64,000 nucleotides of DNA from Aestuariibacter sp. (GTDB lineage Bacteria > Pseudomonadota > Gammaproteobacteria > Enterobacterales > Alteromonadaceae): contig CP051238.1 of the NCBI GenBank assembly GCA_017794925.1, positions 4,680,785 through 4,744,784 on the forward strand, written 5' to 3'. The notes under the pieces are model-generated. The model had not been told where the DNA came from, ran no database searches, and was given only the letters and a program-made list of their open reading frames with translations. Shown here piece by piece: positions 1 to 7,084 of this stretch. The position numbers and the translations under genes were made by a program. Within the stretch, counting starts at the first letter, position 1. Each line of letters starts with the position of its first letter.

Positions 1-565
1 TGGAATTGGACGCTCTGCCCAACCAAAACAGCAACACACCAAATATAAGTACCCGAGCAATGCCATAGGCCGAGATATCGACATTACCGACATTAAACGA
101 GATAGTTTCCAGCCCTCCGATAACTTGCGGCAACACGTTGATCAAATGAAGGAAAACAATAGGTAACCCGACCCACCGTAGGAAATTGGCGATCCCTGAA
201 CTACTCACAAACGCCTTAATGAACGAATTGAGGAAAATCATCACCGCCACCACCACGGCTATTTCCAACAGCCAGGCATCCAATTGATATTGCTTGCCTA
301 ACACAGAGGTCAGCTTAAGTAGCGTAATGGTAATAATCGGAAAAAAAGTCGCGCCAGCACGATAACCCAGGACTTGAAGCGAATGTGCGCCTTCCTGGGG
401 TTTTTCACGAGTAAGAGTAAATTGCTGTCTGACTTTCGCTGAAATGAACCATGCAACAAGATAAATAAGCAGAATGGCGCCCACCTGATAGATAAACGTC
501 GGGTTAACAACAGCGTCTTGTAACAACTTAAACTGTTGTTGAATTTCCGCAACAATGGCTTCCAT
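1..565 (-). CDS. MscS-type mechanosensitive ion channel, N-terminal part (cut by window edge)
   Basis: An open frame runs from an ATG at 563-565 on the minus strand through the left window edge, giving 188 visible codons with no stop. The protein starts MEAIVAEIQQQ and has several hydrophobic segments (about residues 25-42, 70-85, 95-115, 128-145 and 168-185). The last visible part, LLFWLGRASNS, resembles the stretch that precedes the pore helix in multi-helix small-conductance mechanosensitive channels. Such channels sit in the inner membrane and release solutes on hypo-osmotic shock. The conserved pore and beta domain lie outside the window, so the family call is from the N-terminal pattern only. 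The gene is codirectional with, and 105 bp after, the upstream regulator gene. Another polytopic membrane protein cannot be excluded. Confidence 0.6.
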   Translation of the reverse strand, partial: MEAIVAEIQQQFKLLQDAVVNPTFIYQVGAILLIYLVAWFISAKVRQQFTLTREKPQEGAHSLQVLGYRAGATFFPIITITLLKLTSVLGKQYQLDAWLLEIAVVVAVMIFLNSFIKAFVSSSGIANFLRWVGLPIVFLHLINVLPQVIGGLETISFNVGNVDISAYGIARVLIFGVLLFWLGRASNS

Positions 566-670
566 AGAGATACCTGTAAGGGATGCGTAATGCGCCTGTT
601 GTATCGTTAAATGAAGGCTGGGTAAAGTATTTACTGTTGTTTATTTAATTAACCTTCAGCAAACCTGACC

Positions 671-1282
671 TCAGAGCCAGCCTTTTTGTCGGGCGATGCG
701 CGCCGCTTCAATACGATTAGATGCATCTAACTTATTGGAAGCGCTTGATAAGTAGTTGCGAACCGTACCGGGAGATAAGTGCATTTCTGTGGCAATTTGC
801 TCGGTTTGTTTGCCGTCTGCGGCTAACTTCAACGCCTTACGTTCTTTGTCACTTAACGGGTCGGCTTCTTCCCAGGCATCTACTATCAGTTCCGGTGCGA
901 TAATTTTTCGCCCTTGCATCACCCGCCGAATGGCATTGGCTAAATCATCGCTGGGCGCGTCTTTTAACAGATACCCTTTAACGCCGTAATCCATGGCCCG
1001 ACGCAAATACCCTGAGCGGGCAAAGGTCGTCAGGATAATGACCTTACAGGTTAGTTGGCGCTGTTGAATACACTGGGCCAGTTCGAGCCCTGTCATTTCC
1101 GGCATTTCAATATCGGTTATCACGATATCGGGCGTCAGGGCTTCGGCCATCGCCAGGGCCTCCTTGCCATTACTGGCTTTACCTACCACCTGCATGTCGG
1201 GCTCTAAATCCAGCAGTGCAGACAGTGCCCCTAACAGCATGCCCTGGTCTTCTGCAATAAGAATGGTTGTCGCCGTCGTCAT
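671..1282 (-). CDS. NarL/DesR-type response regulator
   Basis: This 203-residue protein has an N-terminal receiver domain (acidic pair E11-D12, phospho-acceptor D57 in the stretch ITDIEMPEM, conserved Lys in YLLKDA) and a C-terminal LuxR/GerE helix-turn-helix (about residues 138-200, with LSPGTVRNYLS as recognition helix). It should be phosphorylated by the adjacent HisKA_3 kinase and act as a transcription factor. The start overlaps the kinase stop by 4 bp, the usual sign of translational coupling. It is the last gene of a five-gene minus-strand unit beginning with an ABC ATPase, so its likely target is that unit's promoter. The inverted repeats at 6009-6036 are a candidate site. The family is clear; the signal is unknown. 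Confidence 0.93.
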   Translation of the reverse strand: MTTATTILIAEDQGMLLGALSALLDLEPDMQVVGKASNGKEALAMAEALTPDIVITDIEMPEMTGLELAQCIQQRQLTCKVIILTTFARSGYLRRAMDYGVKGYLLKDAPSDDLANAIRRVMQGRKIIAPELIVDAWEEADPLSDKERKALKLAADGKQTEQIATEMHLSPGTVRNYLSSASNKLDASNRIEAARIARQKGWL

Positions 1283-2379
1283 AATGGCACCTTCACAGTA
1301 ATATTAAATCCATCTTTACAGTCGAAACAAATGTCACCGCTGAGCTGTGACACGCGCTCCCGCATCCCTTTTAAGCCGTTGCCCTCTGGCGCTTGTTTAC
1401 TGTTTCCATTGTCTTTAATGGCCAACGTCAACTGGTTGCCTTCTACTTCAAGGGTAATCTGACAGCGGTTGGCATTGGCATGTTTTACCAGATTGGTAAC
1501 GGCTTCCCGCACAATAAACGCAAGTGCACTGTCTACATGGGCAGGCAGTGTGCGCTCCTGTACGGTATAGTGAAATGCCACGTCCACTGAATTAAGCAGG
1601 GTTTTGGCATTGGCCAATTCTGAAGCCAAATCCTTTTGCCGGTACCCGGTAACCGCTTCCCTTACGTCAGACAGCGCACTGCGACTTATTTGCTCCAGCT
1701 CGGCAATTTCCTGCCGGGCTTTGTCAATGTCGTGATCAAACAGTTTTTGCGCCAGCTGTGCTTTCATGGTGAGCATTGAAAACGTGTGGCCAACCAGGTC
1801 GTGCAGGTCCCGGGCGATACGCTCCCGCTCAGCGGTGGTCGCCAGGCGCTTCACTTCTTCCTGGGTCAGCTTTAACTCTGCATTCTTCTTAGCCATCTCG
1901 CGCTGGAAAACATTCACGCCACCTATCATGACAGAGAATATCAGCGCTGGTGCATAGAAATACGAAGGTAAATCCCGAAGCCAGGCCAGCAGCACGATGT
2001 ACACCAACACGGCGCCTATGGTAGCAATGCTCTGCTTTGGCGGCCCTACATGGGAGGCAAAAGCACTGGCATACACAAAAAACACGCCAGCGCCTGGATT
2101 CACCAGGGTCATTAGCGAACCAATCACACAAATACCGGCAATGTATTTCAGGGTTTGATGCCCGGTCACCCAATAAGCCCGAAAATAACAGGCAAGAAAA
2201 GCCGTAACCCCAAATAGCGTAAGCCCTATATGCCAGGCTGGCGGGTCATAAAAGAAAAAGTGGACGAAGAACATCCCCAGATACACCAGCCAAAGGTAGG
2301 GCAAAACCCCTACCTCACTGTCAGCGGGCAATAACTTACGATGCAAAGCGGTTGCCACGCGGCTTAACGATTTAATCAT
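1279..2379 (-). CDS. DesK-type sensor histidine kinase
   Basis: This 366-residue inner-membrane kinase has about five hydrophobic segments in residues 25-155, a short coiled coil (160-185), a HisKA_3 dimerization box with the phospho-acceptor H193 (ERIARDLHDLVGHT), and a C-terminal HATPase_c domain (REAVTNLVKHA as N box, then IKDNG and GNGLKGMRERV). This is the DesK/LiaS/NarX-type architecture that partners NarL-family regulators, and such a regulator follows with a 4-bp overlap. There is no large periplasmic domain, so the stimulus is probably sensed within the membrane, as in DesK. The gene follows the amidohydrolase by 2 bp and belongs to the same transcript as the ABC transporter. Confidence 0.92.
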   Translation of the reverse strand: MIKSLSRVATALHRKLLPADSEVGVLPYLWLVYLGMFFVHFFFYDPPAWHIGLTLFGVTAFLACYFRAYWVTGHQTLKYIAGICVIGSLMTLVNPGAGVFFVYASAFASHVGPPKQSIATIGAVLVYIVLLAWLRDLPSYFYAPALIFSVMIGGVNVFQREMAKKNAELKLTQEEVKRLATTAERERIARDLHDLVGHTFSMLTMKAQLAQKLFDHDIDKARQEIAELEQISRSALSDVREAVTGYRQKDLASELANAKTLLNSVDVAFHYTVQERTLPAHVDSALAFIVREAVTNLVKHANANRCQITLEVEGNQLTLAIKDNGNSKQAPEGNGLKGMRERVSQLSGDICFDCKDGFNITVKVPL

Positions 2380-2381
2380 GG

Positions 2382-4217
2382 TTACTCAAATTCGATATTG
2401 TCGAGTTCAAAGGCAAACTCAGGCGTTGCGGCGCCGGCCACCCAGCCGATCCCTGCAACATTGCGCCAGTCAACGCCGCCGATATCGGCGAGTGCGATAG
2501 ACACGCTTTGGCATTCACTGGTGACGTTAAAGCTCACTTCACTGGGTCGTGCCGTTTGCGGGTTCATTACCATCAGACGAAACTGACCGGGTGTGCCTTT
2601 CACATCGAACACTATACGCTTGAAATTACTCAGATTGTAGCCGCTACTCACGGATTCCCCGAGCATTAAAAATGTGCCAGCCCAAGGGTACGGAAATTGC
2701 CGGCCAATTCGGCCTTCCACCCGCAACGCACCGCTTCCGCCGCATCCTGCCTCTACATGAGTAATGCTAGCGGTTGAGTCTCCCTGCATGATGTTGTCAG
2801 TGGATACGACAAACTGATTACCTAATTGCGGTGAAAGATCACTATCAAACTGACTCACCAAACCCGATTCCGGGGTTTCACCGGTTTCAACTTCCGTCTC
2901 GAATAAGGACGGCACCCTGAACCCATTTTTCACAATGGCGCGAATGGATTGGGTATGTCGAATATCTTCGCGTGGATCGCGTTCCAGCAGAATAAAATCG
3001 GCTCGGGCGCCCGATTGCAGTGTACCCCGCTCACCTATAGCAAAACGAGAATAAGGTAAATACGTGGCCGCCTTTAAGGCGTCGGTGGGCGACAACCCGC
3101 TGTCGACCAATAGCGCCAGTTCATCGTGCAGGCTGATTCCATGCGCGGTTCCCTGATTCGGCGCGTCCGTGCCAGCCATGATCTGAATACCGGCTTCATG
3201 CATGCGGCGCGTATTGTCCAGCGCAATAGCGAAGTAGTCATCCGATATCCGGCTCGTCGCAATGTCATGCAAAATCGCATATTCAACGTCGGCGCTGATG
3301 TTTCCACTGAATACAGAATCATTCACTAATGCGCGCCCCCGCCCCTCGCCAGCAATGGAGGCCAGAATCGATAAGGTCGGTATCACGAACATGTTTTGCG
3401 AGGTCATTTGTGCAATCAGTTCGTCGCTGGCACGCGCACCACCAAAGGTGTGTACCAGTCCGTCGGCGCCGGCTTTGGCGGCATGCTCAGCCGATGCCAG
3501 ATCCATCACGTGCACAACAGCCAGTACATTATTGGCGTGTGCCGCTTTGACTACCGCACTTAACGTAGCGTAATCAATAGAAGTAAAACGCCCTCTGTGA
3601 TCAGTATCACTGGCTGACGCGTCATACACGATTTTGATATAGTCACTGCCCTCTGCCAGTCTGGCTGCGACGAATGCAGCTGCATCGTCAGCAGAGGCAA
3701 TAGTCGGGATCTCAATACCATATTCTGTGCCATGTCCGCCCGCACTGGTTACCAGCACACCCGATGAAAACAAATCCGCTTCCTGGCGGCGCGACAGCGC
3801 ATTGCGCTCAGCGCTTTTAGGCGTAAAAAAACGCAGGTCAGTAAACATATCCAGTGTGGTGGTAACACCGTACTCAAGGGATTGTTTCAGTGCATTGCCC
3901 CAGCTATGAGTATGTGCATCGATTAACCCCGGAATGATATAAGCACCTTGTCCGTCAATTTGTTCGATATCAGACGCTTTAGTTGTATCGAATGGCTCTG
4001 CAATACGACCATCCTCAATGCTCAGACTGGCATTTTCATGCCACTGCTGACCATCAAACACAGTGACGTTGACAATTTGGTAGCGCCCCGACTCTGGCCA
4101 GCTCGCTGGCCGGGCATCGTTGTCCGTTGGTACCGGAGACACTTCAGGGGTTGGTAACACGCTCAGAAAAATCCCTACCAGCGCGATACCTGCTATGACA
4201 ATAAATGAAAATCGCAT
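2382..4217 (-). CDS. Exported amidohydrolase with C-terminal CIA30-like domain
   Basis: The 611-residue protein begins with a hydrophobic signal or anchor (residues 4-22), so it probably acts outside the cytoplasm. Residues about 45-435 form an imidazolonepropionase-like metal-dependent amidohydrolase: H102 and H104 in IDAHTHSWGN, a candidate metal-bridging Lys in YIKIVYDA, later His ligands in VVHVMD and LVHTFGG, and the catalytic Asp in AGTDAPN. The last about 155 residues resemble a CIA30/galactose-binding-like beta sandwich (GTFLMLGES, FDVKGTPGQFRLMV, FELDNIEFE). A strong AAGGAG site precedes the ATG. It lies 14 bp after the ABC permease and 2 bp before the kinase. The substrate is unknown; cyclic amides, acyl amino acids or prolyl dipeptides are typical of relatives. 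Confidence 0.85.
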   Translation of the reverse strand: MRFSFIVIAGIALVGIFLSVLPTPEVSPVPTDNDARPASWPESGRYQIVNVTVFDGQQWHENASLSIEDGRIAEPFDTTKASDIEQIDGQGAYIIPGLIDAHTHSWGNALKQSLEYGVTTTLDMFTDLRFFTPKSAERNALSRRQEADLFSSGVLVTSAGGHGTEYGIEIPTIASADDAAAFVAARLAEGSDYIKIVYDASASDTDHRGRFTSIDYATLSAVVKAAHANNVLAVVHVMDLASAEHAAKAGADGLVHTFGGARASDELIAQMTSQNMFVIPTLSILASIAGEGRGRALVNDSVFSGNISADVEYAILHDIATSRISDDYFAIALDNTRRMHEAGIQIMAGTDAPNQGTAHGISLHDELALLVDSGLSPTDALKAATYLPYSRFAIGERGTLQSGARADFILLERDPREDIRHTQSIRAIVKNGFRVPSLFETEVETGETPESGLVSQFDSDLSPQLGNQFVVSTDNIMQGDSTASITHVEAGCGGSGALRVEGRIGRQFPYPWAGTFLMLGESVSSGYNLSNFKRIVFDVKGTPGQFRLMVMNPQTARPSEVSFNVTSECQSVSIALADIGGVDWRNVAGIGWVAGAATPEFAFELDNIEFE

Positions 4218-4231
4218 GTTGCTCTCCTTAC

Positions 4232-5020
4232 TTAACCACGATTATCGACACGTTTAAACTGTCTTACTGACAGCACCAAAAACACCAGGGTAAATGCCAA
4301 CAACGCACCAGCATGCAGGTACCATGGCGAACCGGCATGATTACCCTGAACTAACAACGCCAGTTGTGCAAGGTGGTAGGCAGGAAACGCATTTGCCAGC
4401 ATTTCCATGGAATCGGGAAACAAGTGAATGGGTACCCACAACCCCGACAAAAAGGCCATTGGCAAATAGATAACATTCACCACCGCAGGCGCTGCTTTCG
4501 CCGATACAGACAACCCGATGAACAAGCCAATTGCACAAAAAGGTAATGTACCAGCAAGTACTACAACCAGTGTAAGTACCCACTGACTTCGTGTCATCAC
4601 CACATCACCAAACACAGCGCCCAATGCAAACAAACTCAGAATAATCAGCAGAGCGAACAACATGGCAGTAGCAATCCGGGCAGCAAAATAGCTGCTGACG
4701 GGCATCGGGCTGACTAGTTTTAAACTTAGGATCCCTTTGTCTTTGTCGGTCGCCACATCAGCGCCAAAAGAAAACAACGCCGGTCCTATTGCACCGAAAA
4801 CGGCATAGGTCGCCATCATGTATTTGGCAGCATTGCCCGGGTTTCCGCCTATGGCATTAAACAACAGGCCGAAGAACACGTAAAACATCACCGGGAACGC
4901 CAGACTCGGGATCACAAAAGCAGGACTGCGAAAGGTCTTCAGCAGCTCGGTTTTGGTCTCCAGCATCAGGATCTGCCAACGCTTCGACAACGATAAGGGA
5001 ATAGGTTGAAATTGACTCAT
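4232..5020 (-). CDS. ABC-2 type transporter permease
   Basis: This 262-residue integral membrane protein has about six hydrophobic segments and matches the ABC2_membrane family. It includes the central AFLSGLWVPIHLFPD stretch (family pattern PxxFLSGxxxPxxxxP) and the final helix near FTLVFLVLSVRQFKR. It should pair with the ATPase encoded immediately upstream, with a 4-bp overlap, to form an exporter of an unknown lipid, peptide or drug. As usual for half-size permeases, a dimer would be needed. Coupling to a DesK-type two-component pair recalls envelope-stress or peptide-detoxification exporters, but nothing in the sequence fixes the substrate. Confidence 0.9.
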   Translation of the reverse strand: MSQFQPIPLSLSKRWQILMLETKTELLKTFRSPAFVIPSLAFPVMFYVFFGLLFNAIGGNPGNAAKYMMATYAVFGAIGPALFSFGADVATDKDKGILSLKLVSPMPVSSYFAARIATAMLFALLIILSLFALGAVFGDVVMTRSQWVLTLVVVLAGTLPFCAIGLFIGLSVSAKAAPAVVNVIYLPMAFLSGLWVPIHLFPDSMEMLANAFPAYHLAQLALLVQGNHAGSPWYLHAGALLAFTLVFLVLSVRQFKRVDNRG

Positions 5021-5946
5021 GCTGACATCTCCTTTGCAGGTGCTTCGTGTTCCTGAGTGGGCTGGGTAAGGTGTAAAAAGGCATCTTCCAGCGAAATACC
5101 GGCTACGGTGAGGTCCTGCAACACAATGCCGGCGTCGAATAACGTCTTCAGGTGTGCTTCGGGGGTTTGCGAATGCAGCTCGATATAGTCACCGCGGCAC
5201 TGAGGTGCGCATCCGGGAATCGCTTGCTCAATGGCACAAACGCCGCCGTTACTGCGAAAACAAATTCGCTTACCGCCCAACTGCGCTTTAATCGCTTCAG
5301 GCACGCCTTCGGCTACGACTCGCCCCTTTGCCAGTACAACAATGCGATCAGACAACGCATCGGCCTCTTCAAGATAATGAGTAGTCAGCAGCACCGACGT
5401 GCCATTGGCAGCCAGCGCGCGTATGCAGGACCAAAACTCGCGGCGAGCCGTCGCATCAAGCCCCACCGTGGGTTCGTCCAGAATAACCAGTCGCGGATTG
5501 CCTATAATCGCCATGGCGAACAACAAGCGCTGTTTTTGCCCACCCGATAAGGTTTGTACTTTGCGTTTTACCAGGTCGGTGAGCAGCGCCGTTTTCAGCA
5601 CGTAGTCCAACGGCAGGCTGTGCGGATAATAGCTGGCAAATAACCGCAGCTGTTCAATAACGGTCACGTTGTCCGGCAGGGCGGCGCTTTGCAGCATCAC
5701 GCCCATTTGCTGTTTGGCGGCCCAATGTCCGGCCGGGTAACCAAGCACCGTAACTTCACCTTTATCGGGCGTTAGCTGACCGAGCAGCGTACTTATGGTG
5801 GTCGTTTTACCCGCGCCGTTTTCGCCTAACAGCGCAACGACTTCGTTCGGCTGTATATACAGATCCATGGCGTCTAATGCCGTTTCTTTACCAAACTGTT
5901 TAGACAGCTGGCGAAGACTAACCAGTGGATGTTGATGTGTGTGCAT
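5017..5946 (-). CDS. ABC transporter ATP-binding protein
   Basis: This 309-residue cytoplasmic ATPase shows all nucleotide-binding motifs: Walker A GENGAGKTTT, signature LSGGQKQRL, Walker B LVILDEPTVGLD and the switch histidine in LLTTHYLEEADAL. About 90 residues follow the core domain, as in DrrA/CcmA-type exporters, and may bind the permease or regulate activity. It is the first gene of a five-gene unit and overlaps the permease by 4 bp. The 107-bp leader before the next upstream gene carries inverted repeats that could be the operator of the unit. Confidence 0.93.
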   Translation of the reverse strand: MHTHQHPLVSLRQLSKQFGKETALDAMDLYIQPNEVVALLGENGAGKTTTISTLLGQLTPDKGEVTVLGYPAGHWAAKQQMGVMLQSAALPDNVTVIEQLRLFASYYPHSLPLDYVLKTALLTDLVKRKVQTLSGGQKQRLLFAMAIIGNPRLVILDEPTVGLDATARREFWSCIRALAANGTSVLLTTHYLEEADALSDRIVVLAKGRVVAEGVPEAIKAQLGGKRICFRSNGGVCAIEQAIPGCAPQCRGDYIELHSQTPEAHLKTLFDAGIVLQDLTVAGISLEDAFLHLTQPTQEHEAPAKEMSA

Positions 5947-6008
5947 ATTGATTCTCCCTACTATGAGAATCAGTATGCCGGGAGTGGCTTGTGAGAATAA
6001 CTAGCAAG

Positions 6009-6036
6009 TGTCACTACTTTGATGTGACATTTGTCA
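6009..6036. promoter_or_regulatory. Inverted TGTCA repeats upstream of the ABC-DesKR unit
   Basis: TGTCAC at 6009-6014 faces GTGACA at 6024-6029 across 9 bp. A second palindrome, TGACA-TT-TGTCA, covers 6025-6036, so three TGTCA half-sites alternate in orientation. They lie 63-90 bp upstream of the ABC ATPase start, where a NarL-family regulator could bind. Assignment to the regulator at 671-1282 is inference. Confidence 0.4.
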
Positions 6037-6053
6037 TGATATCGACGAAGTCA

Positions 6054-6944
6054 TTAATCCTGATGGCGCATGGCTTCGACAAATAACGAAAAAGCCGGTG
6101 AATACTGGCTGCGATTCGGATAATACAAATAGTAACCCGGAAATTCATCACACCAGGATTCCAGTACGCGGACTAACCGGCCATCGGCAACAGCGTCTTT
6201 GACCATATCCTGAGGTAAATAAGCCAGCCCTACGCCTTTCAATGCGGCGTCCCTAATGAAGAACGACTTGTTGACGGTAAGCTGTCCCTCAACGCGCACG
6301 TTCACTTCGCGCCCGTCTTTTTCAAAGTCCCATACCAGTAATCGCCCATAGGTGGGTAACCGCAAATTAATGCAGCGGTGTTCCGACAGATCACGTGGAC
6401 TTTCCGGGATCCCATATTTTTCAAAATACGCAGGGGAGCCAATCACAGCCATTCGCAGCGGCGGGGATATACTCACGGCAATCATGTCTTTTTCAAGGCT
6501 CTCACCGAGCCTGACACCGGCATCAAATTTGTCGGCTACGATATCCGTGAGGGCATAGTCCACCGACATTTCGATGTGAATGTCCGGGTAATCCTGCATG
6601 AACTTCAGTATTTTTGGCCACAACACATTGCGGGCAGCGTGCTCTGCGGTAGAAATGCGGATGGTGCCAGACGGACTGTCCTTTAACGCGTTCAACGAAT
6701 CGAGCTCGTTTTCAATATCCTGTAGCCGGGGCGCAACCGAACTATAGAGCTTACGGCCAACTTCGGTTAACGACACACTGCGCGTAGTACGGGTCAACAA
6801 GCGCAAACCGAGGCGTGACTCCATGCCCTTAATGGTATGACTCAGTGCCGACTGGGATACCGACAATCGGGCAGCCGCCCGGGTAAAACTCTCTTCTTCT
6901 GCAACAGCAATAAAGGCAATTAAATCGTTTAAGCGGGTTTTCAT
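6054..6944 (-). CDS. LysR-family transcriptional regulator
   Basis: This 296-residue protein has an N-terminal winged helix-turn-helix (residues 3-62, with ARLSVSQSALSHTIKGMESRLG) and a LysR substrate-binding domain of the CrgA-like subgroup. The end YYLYYPNRSQYSPAFSLFVEAM is typical of regulators beside oxidoreductases and detoxification enzymes. It is encoded on the same strand as, and 140 bp after, the molybdenum oxidoreductase genes, so it may control them or itself. No divergent target gene is adjacent: the next gene downstream begins the ABC unit and is also on the minus strand. The effector is unknown. Confidence 0.92.
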   Translation of the reverse strand: MKTRLNDLIAFIAVAEEESFTRAAARLSVSQSALSHTIKGMESRLGLRLLTRTTRSVSLTEVGRKLYSSVAPRLQDIENELDSLNALKDSPSGTIRISTAEHAARNVLWPKILKFMQDYPDIHIEMSVDYALTDIVADKFDAGVRLGESLEKDMIAVSISPPLRMAVIGSPAYFEKYGIPESPRDLSEHRCINLRLPTYGRLLVWDFEKDGREVNVRVEGQLTVNKSFFIRDAALKGVGLAYLPQDMVKDAVADGRLVRVLESWCDEFPGYYLYYPNRSQYSPAFSLFVEAMRHQD

Positions 6945-7084
6945 GGGTCATGATCTTATTGTTTGACGACTACCTTATCAGAAACACCCCATACATGCTG
7001 CTATTCACGTAGAGGAAGAGAGACAGCGAGACGATGCGTTGGGTGCATTGAACAAGCTGCCTCTGGGCACAAACTTTCTTTTCG

